Shown: positions 9,967 to 17,213, numbered from the stretch's first letter. The stretch: DNA of 64,000 nt from Chryseobacterium antibioticum (GCF_012927325.1 NZ_JABBGI010000001.1:248001-312000); one strand, 5' to 3'. The notes: generated from the sequence alone by a model not told the origin. Numbers and translations are program-made.

Positions 9967-10755
9967 ATGAAGAAGTTAATTACCCTTTTAATGCTGATTT
10001 TTCTAGCCAAAGTCAGCGCACAGATATACAACGGAGAGGTATTTTTAAGAGATAACTCGATTTTGTATCTCAACCAGGTTTATGTAACCAATCTGAATAC
10101 CCAGAAAACCGTACTTACCGATTATAACGGTACTTATAATATTCCTGCAGCTCCAGGCGACGTGATCCGTTTTACTTCTATTGTTACGGAACGAAAGGAT
10201 GTAAAGCTGACCCCTCAGATGATGCAGCAGAAAAATTTAATTGAATTAAAAATTGCCTATTACGAGATCCAGGAAATTGTACTGACGCGCTTCAAGCCTA
10301 CCGGAAACCTTAGGTATGATGTCAATTCTATACGAAAAGTAGATAAAGCACTGGCGATAAAAAAAGTAATCGGGTTACCTGAGCCTAAAGGTGATGGAAC
10401 ATCTCCCGAGCTTCCTGTTGCCGGATTAAGGGACGGCGGGCTTACTTTCAGCTTAGAAAGCATCTATGACATCCTTTCGGGAGACAGAAAGAAAAAACAG
10501 CGTTATATGGCCTACGAGAGGATGAATAATTCTGTGGCACAAATCAAAAATTATCTTGGAAAAGATTATTTCACGAAGTTCAAGGTTCCGGAAAACCTGA
10601 TTGATAATTTTCTTCAGTTTGTCTATACATCAGAAAATATTGAAGCGTATGTACTGGCTGGTAATTTTGAAGCCATAAAAATTCCTATCGAAAAATATCT
10701 TCCGATTTACCAGAAAAGGCTTAAAACCTCAAATCTTCAGGAGGTCATTAAATAA
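9967..10755 (+). CDS. Secreted carboxypeptidase-like regulatory domain protein
   Basis: A 262-residue protein with signal peptide (1-18, KVSAQ). Residues about 20-95 (YNGEVFLRDNSILYLNQVYVTNLNTQ, T-D-Y-N-G-T-Y-N-I-P-A, DVIRFTSI) show the pattern of the CarboxypepD_reg-like beta-sandwich found at the N-terminus of many Bacteroidota envelope proteins. The rest (about 100-262) is charged and helical with no recognised enzyme motif; it contains a segment shaped like the small proteins commonly annotated only as carboxypeptidase-like regulatory domain proteins. It is monocistronic: own promoter and a terminator at 10777. Location inferred: periplasm or outer membrane; function unknown. Confidence 0.75.
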   Translation: MKKLITLLMLIFLAKVSAQIYNGEVFLRDNSILYLNQVYVTNLNTQKTVLTDYNGTYNIPAAPGDVIRFTSIVTERKDVKLTPQMMQQKNLIELKIAYYEIQEIVLTRFKPTGNLRYDVNSIRKVDKALAIKKVIGLPEPKGDGTSPELPVAGLRDGGLTFSLESIYDILSGDRKKKQRYMAYERMNNSVAQIKNYLGKDYFTKFKVPENLIDNFLQFVYTSENIEAYVLAGNFEAIKIPIEKYLPIYQKRLKTSNLQEVIK

Positions 10756-10776
10756 TTTTACGACATAAAAATCTTT

Positions 10777-10824
10777 AAAGAAATGTATCCGATTTAAAAA
10801 TTATAGTATACATTTCTTTTTTTG
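10777..10824 (+). terminator. Rho-independent terminator
   Basis: 12-bp stem AAAGAAATGTAT/ATACATTTCTTT followed by a T run, 22 bases after the stop at 10755. Confidence 0.75.
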
Positions 10825-10958
10825 TTTAAAATATGCTTAATTTCATACCACAATTAAGTGTTTAAAATAAAAATAGCAGTGTGTCGTTATTATAAAGAAA
10901 ACTAATTGACCAAACACAAATTAAGAGAGAAAACCAACCCCTTACTTATTATTTGTCA

Positions 10959-11732
10959 ATGAAAAAATTACTTTTACTCTTTGCTTCTATTCTATTTTTC
11001 AGCCTGTCTGCCCAGAAAAAGGGAAAAGACTACAGCAATATTTTAAAAAGTAAGAATATCTACGAGATCAATGCTTTCTTAAGAGATGCACACCCTGAAG
11101 ATCCGCGCAGGTCTGTACTAAAGCCCCGTGTGATGGAGATGATGACGCAATATATTAAAGAGGCTCATCCCGCTGATCAGAAAGTAAAAGACATGCAGGA
11201 AATGCTTGCACTCCTGAAAAGAAGACCGTCTACAAAGATCAGTTTTGATGAAATGAATGCGATTATCAAACAAAAACAGATCGCGAAATACAAAGCAGAA
11301 CTTGCGGCAAAACAATCCACGGTAGTCTATACGCCAAGCACAGCCCAAAATACTTTTGTGGTCAATACCTCTGCGAACGCTGCAGTTCCCAATGCAGAAG
11401 CTGAAGAATTCAATCTGCTGATGGCCGTAAATCCGGTAGAACACAAGAACAAAACCGTAAAAATATTGAACTCCCTTTTCGACAACGATCCCAACAGCAA
11501 GGAAAGCATCATTCTTATCCAGAATAAATCCGACTGTAATATCATTGTAAGGATGGAAGGCGTTGGAACCACCAAATACAGGCTGGCTGTTCCTGCCCAC
11601 GGTGAAAGCTCAATCGTTATAGAGAAGGGCCAGTATCTTTTCACCAGTCTGGTCTGCGGAGCACAGTATGCTTCGCAAAAAACAATTGAAAAAGCGATTC
11701 TGGTAACCTTGGGAAGTTCTGCAACCCCATAA
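10959..11732 (+). CDS. Secreted protein, small paralog family member 1 (possibly DUF6759)
   Basis: 257 residues from the ATG at 10959; an in-frame TTG lies six bases upstream but ATG gives a standard signal peptide (MKKLLLLFASILFFSLSAQ). The mature part starts KKGKDY and contains AHPEDPRRSVLKP, a lysine-rich helical middle and a C-terminal module with N-K-S-D-C-N-I-I-V-R-M-E-G, LAVPAHGESSIVI, KGQYLFTSLVCG and Y-A-S-Q-K. The same module is in 12530-13228 and, diverged, in 13234-13689. I believe it corresponds to the Flavobacteriaceae DUF6759 family, but that is from memory. The two conserved Cys could form a disulfide. Function unknown. Confidence 0.75.
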   Translation: MKKLLLLFASILFFSLSAQKKGKDYSNILKSKNIYEINAFLRDAHPEDPRRSVLKPRVMEMMTQYIKEAHPADQKVKDMQEMLALLKRRPSTKISFDEMNAIIKQKQIAKYKAELAAKQSTVVYTPSTAQNTFVVNTSANAAVPNAEAEEFNLLMAVNPVEHKNKTVKILNSLFDNDPNSKESIILIQNKSDCNIIVRMEGVGTTKYRLAVPAHGESSIVIEKGQYLFTSLVCGAQYASQKTIEKAILVTLGSSATP

Positions 11733-11801
11733 GCCGGATATAAATACACTCAATACATGTCTTTTATGTTTAAAAGGCAAGGTAGTCTATGTAAAATTCG
11801 C

Positions 11802-11809
11802 TATTTTTG
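11802..11809 (+). promoter_or_regulatory. -7 promoter core TATTTTTG of trmB
   Basis: TAnnTTTG match 22 bases before the ATG at 11831. It overlaps an in-frame TTG at 11807, which rules that codon out as the start. Confidence 0.65.
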
Positions 11810-11830
11810 CGAGATTTTATAAATGACTCG

Positions 11831-12508
11831 ATGGGCAAAAATAAATTAGCAAGATTCGCTGAAAACAAGATTTTACCAAATGTTATCCAACCTACAAGAG
11901 AAGAAGCTTTAGGCGGTATTCCCCTGAAAGGAAACTGGAGAAAAGATTTCTTTAAGAATGAGAATCCAATCGTACTGGAATTGGGTTGTGGAAAAGGAGA
12001 ATATTCTGTAGGACTGGCCAAAACGTTCCCTGAAAAAAACTTCATCGGAATAGATATTAAAGGCGCCAGATTCTGGTTCGGAGCTAAAGAAGCTGTAGAT
12101 AACGGCATGAATAATGTGGCGTTCCTGAGAACACAGATCGAACTTGTAGATCATTTTTTTGCTGAAAATGAAGTTGACGAAATCTGGATTACTTTCCCTG
12201 ATCCCCAGATCAAGTACAAGCGTACCAAACACAGATTGACCCATCCTGACTTTTTAGAACGATACAAAAAATTCCTGAAACCGGGTGGAATCATCCACTT
12301 AAAAACGGATTCAGAGTTTCTTCATGGCTATACACTAGGCTATCTGCAAGGGGCAGGCTATGAAATCATTACCGCTCACCACGATATCTATGGTGCTCCT
12401 GAATATGATCCCAACACAGAGCACCTGAGAGATATAAAAACCTATTACGAAGAACTTTTTTCGGCTAAAGGAAAAACAATTACTTATATAAAATTCCGGA
12501 TAAGCTGA
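11831..12508 (+). CDS. trmB: tRNA (guanine(46)-N7)-methyltransferase
   Basis: A 225-residue class I SAM-dependent methyltransferase that makes m7G46 in the tRNA variable loop. Features seen: L-E-L-G-C-G-K-G-E-Y (motif I, SAM binding, about residue 53), N-F-I-G-I-D-I-K-G (motif II), an acidic motif followed by W-I-T-F-P-D-P (the TrmB signature, about 120) with K-x-K-R-x-x-K-H-R-L downstream, and G-G-x-I-H-L-K-T-D. The start is set by the promoter core at 11802. It sits between two members of the small secreted paralog family and is probably cotranscribed with 12530 and 13234. Length and motifs are normal for the family. Confidence 0.96.
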   Translation: MGKNKLARFAENKILPNVIQPTREEALGGIPLKGNWRKDFFKNENPIVLELGCGKGEYSVGLAKTFPEKNFIGIDIKGARFWFGAKEAVDNGMNNVAFLRTQIELVDHFFAENEVDEIWITFPDPQIKYKRTKHRLTHPDFLERYKKFLKPGGIIHLKTDSEFLHGYTLGYLQGAGYEIITAHHDIYGAPEYDPNTEHLRDIKTYYEELFSAKGKTITYIKFRIS

Positions 12509-12529
12509 TGAAGTAAAAACAACAAACTG

Positions 12530-13228
12530 ATGAAAAAAACTTTAACGACCCTCCTCTTCCTGCTCCTGATTGCGGCTTCTGCTTCTGCGCAGAAAAAACA
12601 CAAAGACATCCTAAAAAGCGTAAATATTAAAGAAATTGAAGAATATCTTAAAAATGCTCATCCTGAAGATCCTAAAAGAAGCGTTCTTAAGCCTAAACTT
12701 ATTGCCCTGAAGAACTCCGAATGGACAAAAGGTGCACAGACCGCCAAACCTATGGAAGCAAGGCCTGTTATCACTGATATTCCGGACAGGTTTATGAGGA
12801 ATTCAAATTCTAACGATGCGGAAGAATTTAAAAAACTGATTGCTGAAACCTCTGACCAGCACAAAGAAAAAACAGTAAAGCTTCTCAACGCTATGTTTGA
12901 TGAAGATATTACGAGAAAAGAGGCTGTCCTTCTGTTTAGAAATAATTCAGATTGCAATATCATTCTGAGAATTGAAGGAAAAGACTTTCATAATCTGGCC
13001 GTTCCTGCACATGGTGAGAATTTTATCATCCTCAACAAAGGCTCTTATACCCTGAATAGCAATGTCTGTGATGTAAAGTACTCTTCTCAAAAAGACATAA
13101 AAAAAAGTATATTTGTAGTGATTGAAAATCCAGGTACTCCTAAACCCGAAGCGGGTAAGGACCCGATAAAAGATAACCAAGAAGCGGCTCCCGTAAAGCC
13201 TTCAAAAAAGAAAAGATCGAAAAAATAA
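12530..13228 (+). CDS. Secreted protein, small paralog family member 2 (possibly DUF6759)
   Basis: 232 residues, signal peptide 1-20 (ASASAQ). It shares with 10959-11732 the motif AHPEDPKRSVLKP after the signal peptide, then DAEEFKKLIAETSDQHKEKTV, and the C-terminal module N-N-S-D-C-N-I-I-L-R-I-E-G, LAVPAHGENFIIL, KGSYTLNSNVCD, Y-S-S-Q-K. It ends in a lysine-rich tail (KPSKKKRSKK), absent from its sister. It starts 21 bases after the trmB stop and ends 5 bases before 13234, so trmB and both proteins probably form one operon. Function unknown; likely periplasmic or cell surface. Confidence 0.75.
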   Translation: MKKTLTTLLFLLLIAASASAQKKHKDILKSVNIKEIEEYLKNAHPEDPKRSVLKPKLIALKNSEWTKGAQTAKPMEARPVITDIPDRFMRNSNSNDAEEFKKLIAETSDQHKEKTVKLLNAMFDEDITRKEAVLLFRNNSDCNIILRIEGKDFHNLAVPAHGENFIILNKGSYTLNSNVCDVKYSSQKDIKKSIFVVIENPGTPKPEAGKDPIKDNQEAAPVKPSKKKRSKK

Positions 13229-13233
13229 CTGGT

Positions 13234-13689
13234 ATGAAAAAGCTTTTCGTTTTCTCTGTGATTTCACTGAGTCTTATAAGCTGTAATGCAAACTATGGTA
13301 ATTATCCAATAAGAACCACTTATCCCTCAGCTTCCGGGACTTCTGCGGCCAACACCGAAAGAGAATATACGGAGCTACTCAAAACGTACAAGCCTGAAAC
13401 GGCAGAAGTTTTAACTGATCTTCTTAATGATGATTCTCCTATGAATCCCAGAACATCTATTTCCGTAGAGAATAAATCACCTTGCAACATGGTTCTCACC
13501 GTAAGCAGCAGCGGTTTCTTTAAAAAGATCCCCATAGCCTCCGGCAAGGTTGGCTATACCATGGTTCCCAAAAACCAAAATTACAGACTATCGGGGATGC
13601 TTTGTAATTCATCTTATCAGTCTACGAAATTTATTTCAACTTCGTATGCTATCAAAATTAGTAACTTGACTAGTCCTGAAAAAGGTTGA
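13234..13689 (+). CDS. Lipoprotein, small paralog family member 3, C-terminus altered by IS insertion
   Basis: 151 residues with a lipobox (L-I-S-C, Cys about 17). The body has EREYTELLKTYKPETAEVLTDLLN and a diverged form of the family module (N-K-S-P-C-N-M-V-L-T, IPIASGKVGYTMV, LSGMLCN-S-S-Y-Q-S). The last seven codons (LTSPEKG) and the stop come from the left end of the IS element at 13667. Removing the IS and one ACT copy joins base 13666 to 15021 and gives TAA right after the N of KISN, so the ancestral protein was 144 residues. The gene is probably still functional, with a seven-residue tail added, but it has lost its direct link to the terminator at 15026. Confidence 0.8.
   Translation: MKKLFVFSVISLSLISCNANYGNYPIRTTYPSASGTSAANTEREYTELLKTYKPETAEVLTDLLNDDSPMNPRTSISVENKSPCNMVLTVSSSGFFKKIPIASGKVGYTMVPKNQNYRLSGMLCNSSYQSTKFISTSYAIKISNLTSPEKG
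13664..13666. repeat. Target site duplication ACT, left copy
   Basis: ACT directly precedes the IS left end. The same triplet directly follows the right end at 15018-15020. A 3-bp duplication is usual for IS3-family elements. Confidence 0.8.
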
Positions 13690-13692
13690 CTA
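13667..13692 (+). repeat. IS left inverted repeat
   Basis: Begins TGACTAGTCCTG and continues AAAAAGGTTGACTA. It matches the reverse complement of 14992-15017 except at positions 3 and 6. Confidence 0.9.
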
Positions 13693-13713
13693 GTTTTTAT
13701 TGCTCAAATATAC

Positions 13714-14565
13714 TTAAATCAGAGTAGGAATTTTCCTATTCTGATTTTGTTTTTTATAGGTTTTTAATTTCACATTATTTTTTATGTGTACTTGGCTAGG
13801 AATATTATAATTCAAAGAAAAATGTGGTCTCCAATTATTATAATAGTAAATTGATTGCTTAAGCTGTTGTGATAGATTTTTAAAGTCTTCAAAAGTATCA
13901 ATCAATCCAAATTCATATTTCAAAATACCATTAACTCTTTCCGCTACGGCGTTTTCATAAGGGTCTGAGTTCTCTGTCATGCTGATGAGAATGTCACTTT
14001 TTTTCAGCATTTCGGTGTATTCTTTACTGCAATACTGCAACCCTCTATCTGAATGATGAATTAAGGAATGCTTGTAGAGCCGATTCTTTATAGCCTGTTT
14101 TAATGCTTTCAACGTAGAGCTTGTCTGTAAATTATCACTCAATTCATATCCTACAATTTTCTTTGAATAGGCATCGGTAATCAGATGAAGATAATAATTC
14201 TTCTCTTTAGTTTTGAGATAAGTTATATCTGCAACCCAGACTTTCTCTGAACATTTCAACTCTTTTTCTTTGATAATATTGGGATATTTCTTCATCCAAT
14301 GTCTGGAGTTCGTTGTTTTAAAGTAGCGGTGTATTCTGGGAATTAAAAGATAATTTGATCTTAAAATCTTAAACAACTGATCTCTTCCTACATGAAGTTT
14401 TTCTTTGTCAAAATCATTCTTAAGTAAGACATAAAGTTTTCGAGTACCTATTTTAGGCATCTTTTTACGAATTGATAATACGAGCTCTATAATCCTTTCT
14501 TGATGATTTATAGAATCAGGCTGTTTCTTCCTTTTGTAATAAGCTTGTTTACTGTATCCAAACAA
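13714..14565 (-). CDS. IS3-family transposase OrfB (DDE integrase domain)
   Basis: 283 residues are readable from a TTG, but this is probably not an independent start. Reading -1 from the slippery heptamer at 14631-14637 gives V-W-F-Q-S-I-Q and runs without a stop into this frame, making an OrfAB fusion. Seen: HTH_21-like N-terminus (FGYSKQAYYKRKKQ), then rve domain with W-V-A-D-I-T-Y (first D), H-H-S-D-R-G-L-Q-Y (second D) and E-N-A-V-A-E-R-V-N-G (catalytic E), followed by the usual YNNWRPHFSLNYNIPS ending. All three catalytic residues are present and no internal stop is seen. It catalyses cut-out circle formation and insertion. Confidence 0.93.
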   Translation of the reverse strand: MFGYSKQAYYKRKKQPDSINHQERIIELVLSIRKKMPKIGTRKLYVLLKNDFDKEKLHVGRDQLFKILRSNYLLIPRIHRYFKTTNSRHWMKKYPNIIKEKELKCSEKVWVADITYLKTKEKNYYLHLITDAYSKKIVGYELSDNLQTSSTLKALKQAIKNRLYKHSLIHHSDRGLQYCSKEYTEMLKKSDILISMTENSDPYENAVAERVNGILKYEFGLIDTFEDFKNLSQQLKQSIYYYNNWRPHFSLNYNIPSQVHIKNNVKLKTYKKQNQNRKIPTLI

Positions 14566-14603
14566 TCGGCAGATATCTTCCAGTGAAAGATTCGTATACG
14601 GCC

Positions 14604-14966
14604 TTATTTCCTGGATTGATTGGAACCAGACTTTTTTACAATTTCAATCTTCAGCTCACGCTCTGCAATTTCTATAAATTTCCTAAACACTTTGAGCTCT
14701 TCTTCCTTTTTGGATAAAGCAGCTTCAAGCTCTTTAATCTTCTGTTTCTGTGGATCTTTCATGGGTCTGCCTTTACTTAGTTGTTTCTCATAAGTAAAGT
14801 TACCATATTTTATTAACCAACTGGAAATACATGAATTACCTCGAATGTTATATCGAGTCTGTAACTGTGATTTCGTAAATAAACCTCGCTCATATTCGGA
14901 GACAACTTGTCTTTTGAACGCTTCACTGTATTCTTGTACAGGAGGTAATGTTTTTTTTAAATTCAT
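14604..14966 (-). CDS. IS3-family transposase OrfA (HTH and leucine zipper)
   Basis: 120 residues from the ATG at 14966. The reading frame extends further upstream, but that leaves the IS, so the ATG inside the element is preferred. An N-terminal helix-turn-helix (F-T-K-S-Q-L-Q-T-R-Y-N-I, then S-S-W-L-I-K-Y-G) binds the inverted repeats, and a C-terminal coiled coil (KQKIKELEAALSKKEEELK) mediates OrfA/OrfAB oligomers. Its last codons contain A-AAA-AAG; a -1 shift there makes the transposase. In IS3 elements OrfA alone usually inhibits transposition. Confidence 0.9.
   Translation of the reverse strand: MNLKKTLPPVQEYSEAFKRQVVSEYERGLFTKSQLQTRYNIRGNSCISSWLIKYGNFTYEKQLSKGRPMKDPQKQKIKELEAALSKKEEELKVFRKFIEIAERELKIEIVKKSGSNQSRK
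14631..14637 (-). promoter_or_regulatory. Programmed -1 ribosomal frameshift site A-AAA-AAG
   Basis: Minus-strand AAAAAAG in the orfA frame GTA AAA AAG, nine codons before the orfA stop. A -1 slip gives an uninterrupted fusion with orfB. This is the standard IS3-family arrangement; no stimulatory structure was verified. Confidence 0.85.
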
Positions 14967-14991
14967 AAGGGTGACTGTTTTTATGGTTTTA

Positions 14992-15017
14992 TAGTCAACC
15001 TTTTTCAGGACGAGACA
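14992..15017 (-). repeat. IS right inverted repeat
   Basis: Read on the minus strand it begins TGTCTCGTCCTG and continues AAAAAGGTTGACTA, 24 of 26 bases identical to the left end. Confidence 0.9.
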
Positions 15018-15020
15018 ACT
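15018..15020. repeat. Target site duplication ACT, right copy
   Basis: Second copy of the duplicated triplet, flanking the IS right end. Confidence 0.8.
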
Positions 15021-15025
15021 AAATA

Positions 15026-15052
15026 AAAACCCGCTTTTCGAAAGCGGGTTTT
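15026..15052 (+). terminator. Rho-independent terminator displaced by the IS
   Basis: Perfect 12-bp stem AAAACCCGCTTT/AAAGCGGGTTTT with a 3-base loop. Without the IS it would begin six bases after the ancestral TAA of the 13234 lipoprotein gene, so it is the native terminator of the trmB-lipoprotein operon, now 1.35 kb away. It may also work on the minus strand. Confidence 0.88.
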
Positions 15053-15145
15053 GTTTATAGAAATATTGCAGGTCAATCTGAAAAAATGATTCCCGATCTA
15101 TCGTTTGATATGATAAAGAAATACAAAATTCCATACCAGATACAA

Positions 15146-15176
15146 AAAAAAACGCTGGACAAGATCCAGCGTTTTT
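15146..15176 (-). terminator. rpsB terminator
   Basis: Stem AAACGCTGGA/TCCAGCGTTT with a 5-base loop, flanked by A and T runs, 24 bases after the rpsB stop on the minus strand. Confidence 0.9.
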
Positions 15177-15199
15177 CCTATATTAAAGAAAATCTTTAA

Positions 15200-15961
15200 T
15201 TATTCAGCATCGAAATCAGCATCTGTTTCAGCAGATACTTTTTCTCCTTCTTCTTTAGATTTTTCTTTATCAGCTTTTCTTTGAGTCTGACCTTCTTTGA
15301 TAGAATCAGAAACAATGTTCAAGATCATATCAATAGACTTAGAAGCATCATCGTTTCCTGGGATAACGAAGTCAACTTTTCTTGGATCAGAGTTTGTATC
15401 AACAATACCGAAAACTGGAATCCCTAATTTCTTAGCTTCAGTTACAGCAATATGTTCTCTCATGATATCTACAACGAAGATCGCAGAAGGAAGACGAACC
15501 ATGTCAGAGATAGAACCTAAGTTTTTCTCTAAGTTAGCTCTTTGTCTGTCTACCTGTAATCTTTCTTTTTTAGATAAAGTTTCGAACGTACCGTCTTTTT
15601 TCATTTTGTCGATATGGTTCATTTTCTTTACAGCCTTTCTGATTGTAACGAAGTTCGTTAACATACCTCCCGGCCATCTTTCTGTAATATAAGGCATATT
15701 AAGTTCAGAAGCGTGTTTTGCAACCACTTCTTTCGCTTGCTTCTTAGTAGCTACGAAAAGAACTTTTTTACCTGCAGAAGTTAATTTTTCTAAAGCACTA
15801 CAAGCTTCATCTAATTTAACTGCTGTTTTATGTAAGTCTACAATGTGAATACCGTTTTTCTCCATAAAAATGTATGGAGCCATATTTGGATTCCACTTTC
15901 TAGTCATGTGACCGAAGTGTACGCCAGCCTCTAAAAGGTCTTTTACATTTGCTTTTGCCAT
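15200..15961 (-). CDS. rpsB: 30S ribosomal protein S2
   Basis: 253 residues. Standard S2 features: L-L-E-A-G-V-H-F-G-H near the N-terminus, R-K-W-N-P-N-M-A-P-Y-I-F, W-P-G-G-M-L-T-N (about 106-113), V-D-T-N-S-D-P (about 190) and I-P-G-N-D-D-A. The C-terminus has a charged, acidic extension (KADKEKSKEEGEK ... TDADFDAE), common in Flavobacteriia. S2 joins the small subunit late together with S1. It follows rplM-rpsI on the same strand, 182 bases after rpsI. tsf, its usual next gene, does not follow; the IS-flanked region lies there instead. Confidence 0.97.
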   Translation of the reverse strand: MAKANVKDLLEAGVHFGHMTRKWNPNMAPYIFMEKNGIHIVDLHKTAVKLDEACSALEKLTSAGKKVLFVATKKQAKEVVAKHASELNMPYITERWPGGMLTNFVTIRKAVKKMNHIDKMKKDGTFETLSKKERLQVDRQRANLEKNLGSISDMVRLPSAIFVVDIMREHIAVTEAKKLGIPVFGIVDTNSDPRKVDFVIPGNDDASKSIDMILNIVSDSIKEGQTQRKADKEKSKEEGEKVSAETDADFDAE

Positions 15962-15988
15962 GTTTTCTGTTTTTGTTAGTTTACTTTC

Positions 15989-16030
15989 CGCTTCTTATGC
16001 AATCAACGACTTCTTTAGATGGGAGAAGCG
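15989..16030 (-). promoter_or_regulatory. Possible rpsB leader hairpin
   Basis: In the rpsI-rpsB gap the minus strand reads CGCTTCT...AGAAGCG, a 7-bp pairing around a 28-base loop, ending 28 bases before the rpsB start. This could be an S2 autoregulatory leader as known for other ribosomal operons, but only the pairing is seen. Confidence 0.3.
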
Positions 16031-16143
16031 TTTGGATGCTAAACGTAACGGGCAATTTTTTGTTTTGATAAATAGATTTTAGACATAAGATAACAGACCA
16101 AAAAAATTCTGAAATCTGAAACCTTGTATCTGAAGTCTGAAAA

Positions 16144-16530
16144 TTAACGTTTTGAGAATTGGAATCTCTTTCTTGCTTTTTTCTGACCTGGCTTCTTTCT
16201 TTCCACCATTCTTGCATCTCTCGTAAGTAAACCAGCAGGTTTCAAAGCTAATCTGAATTCAGCATTGATTTCGCATAAAGCTCTTGAAATACCTAATCTG
16301 ATAGCTTCTGCCTGACCTGTATTTCCACCACCGAAAACATTTACGGTAACGTCATACTGACCAACAGTCTCAGAAAGGATAAACGGCTGGTTCAATTTAT
16401 AAACCATAACGTCTGTAGAGAAATAAGTTGCAGCATCTTTACCGTTTACTGTAATGTTACCAGAACCTGGTCTTACATAAACTCTCGCTACAGAAGTTTT
16501 TCTTCTTCCGATTTTGTGAACTATAGACAT
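16144..16530 (-). CDS. rpsI: 30S ribosomal protein S9
   Basis: 128 residues with family motifs [55 protein letters not shown], and the conserved C-terminal F-Q-F-S-K-R. The Lys/Arg tail contacts P-site tRNA. It starts 6 bases after the rplM stop, the normal rplM-rpsI operon. Confidence 0.97.
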   Translation of the reverse strand: MSIVHKIGRRKTSVARVYVRPGSGNITVNGKDAATYFSTDVMVYKLNQPFILSETVGQYDVTVNVFGGGNTGQAEAIRLGISRALCEINAEFRLALKPAGLLTRDARMVERKKPGQKKARKRFQFSKR

Positions 16531-16536
16531 AATTAA

Positions 16537-16992
16537 TTATTTAAATTCGTTAACATTAATTGTTTTAGGCTGTTGAGCTTCATGTTTGTGCTCAGTTCCT
16601 TCATATAAATAAAGGTTCTTTAATAAAGCAGATCCTAATCTATTTTTTGGTAACATACCTTTTACAGATTTTTCCAATACTTTTAAAGAATCTTTCTTCT
16701 GAAGTTCAGCCGCAGTCATAGACTTCTGTCCACCAGGGTAACCTGTATGCCAGATGTAAGTCTTATCAGCCCACTTATTTCCGGAAAGCGTAATTTTCCC
16801 AGCATTCAAAACGATAACGTTATCACCACAATCTACGTGAGGTGTAAAGTTCGTTTTGTGCTTACCTCTCAAAATCTTTGCAACCGTAGAAGCTAGTCTT
16901 CCTAACGGCTGTCCTTCAGCGTCTACCACAACCCATTCTTTATTAGCAGTAGCTTTGTTCGCTGAAACAGTTTTGTAACTTAATGTATTCAC
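16537..16992 (-). CDS. rplM: 50S ribosomal protein L13
   Basis: 151 residues with family motifs W-V-V-V-D-A-E-G-Q-P-L-G-R-L-A-S (about 21-36), L-R-G-K-H-K, H-V-D-C-G-D-N-V-I-V-L-N-A, G-Y-P-G-G and M-L-P-K-N-R-L-G. L13 is an early-assembly 23S rRNA binding protein. It is the first gene of the rplM-rpsI unit, with rpsB next on the same strand, and is driven by the promoter at 17037-17046. Confidence 0.97.
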   Translation of the reverse strand: MNTLSYKTVSANKATANKEWVVVDAEGQPLGRLASTVAKILRGKHKTNFTPHVDCGDNVIVLNAGKITLSGNKWADKTYIWHTGYPGGQKSMTAAELQKKDSLKVLEKSVKGMLPKNRLGSALLKNLYLYEGTEHKHEAQQPKTINVNEFK

Positions 16993-17036
16993 ACGTTTTA
17001 GTTAAAGATTAAACATAATTTTCCCCTAAAAGGGTG

Positions 17037-17046
17037 TGCAAAGGTA
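17037..17046 (-). promoter_or_regulatory. -7 promoter core TACCTTTGCA of rplM
   Basis: TAnnTTTG match extended by CA, 45 bases upstream of the rplM ATG. The short leader holds a small CCC/GGG hairpin that might be a regulatory leader. Confidence 0.65.
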
Positions 17047-17080
17047 CAAATAATTTTCGTAACCCGAAAACATATTTTAT

Positions 17081-17185
17081 TTAATCTATACAAGCCTCCT
17101 GTTTTGCCTTTGCTTTAATAGATTTACCTACAATCCCTTTTTTGGCACAGAACTTGTAAAATGAATGACCGATGAAAAAAAACAT
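17081..17185 (-). CDS. Candidate 34-residue small protein upstream of rplM
   Basis: A minus-strand frame from ATG at 17185 to TAA at 17081, too short for most gene callers. It encodes MFFFIGHSFYKFC then a very basic stretch (KKGIVGKSIKAKAKQEAC) ending ID. It fills most of the otherwise empty 346-base gap between rplM and the DUF3667 gene. No TAnnTTTG core was found just upstream, and a hairpin (17214-17246) sits in its would-be leader. It could be a chance frame. Confidence 0.35.
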   Translation of the reverse strand: MFFFIGHSFYKFCAKKGIVGKSIKAKAKQEACID

Positions 17186-17213
17186 TTAGAAGATTCTAAA
17201 AACACAAGTGATA

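Larger units (their letters stand above)
13667..15017 (-). mobile_element. IS3-family insertion sequence, complete, 1351 bp
   Basis: The borders are set by terminal inverted repeats 13667-13692 and 14992-15017 (26 bp, 24 identical; both outer ends begin 5'-TG) and by a flanking ACT duplication. It holds two overlapping frames on the minus strand, orfA and orfB, joined by a -1 slippery heptamer A-AAA-AAG at 14631-14637. OrfB has the DDE integrase motifs. Both frames are intact, so the copy looks active or recently inserted. It inserted at the stop codon of 13234-13689. The subgroup is probably IS150-like, judged from the orfA leucine zipper and heptamer type. Confidence 0.93.

Noticed and set aside
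11118..11600. 160-residue minus-strand frame opposite the 10959 gene
   Set aside because: It is antisense to a clear signal-peptide protein with paralogs; it shows no recognisable motif and has a Cys/Phe/His-rich composition typical of a shadow frame.
13673..15011. IS borders at the outer end of the 20-bp perfect inverted repeat (13673/15011)
   Set aside because: No target duplication flanks those points. Extending to 13667/15017 gives TG...CA ends and a 3-bp ACT duplication.
14967..15134. Upstream extension of the orfA frame (56 extra codons)
   Set aside because: It runs through the IS right end and the terminator into host DNA. The ATG at 14966 is inside the element and begins a normal OrfA N-terminus.
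15981..16217. 78-residue minus-strand frame overlapping the rpsI C-terminus
   Set aside because: It covers the repeat-bearing gap and a different frame of rpsI; no signal of coding.
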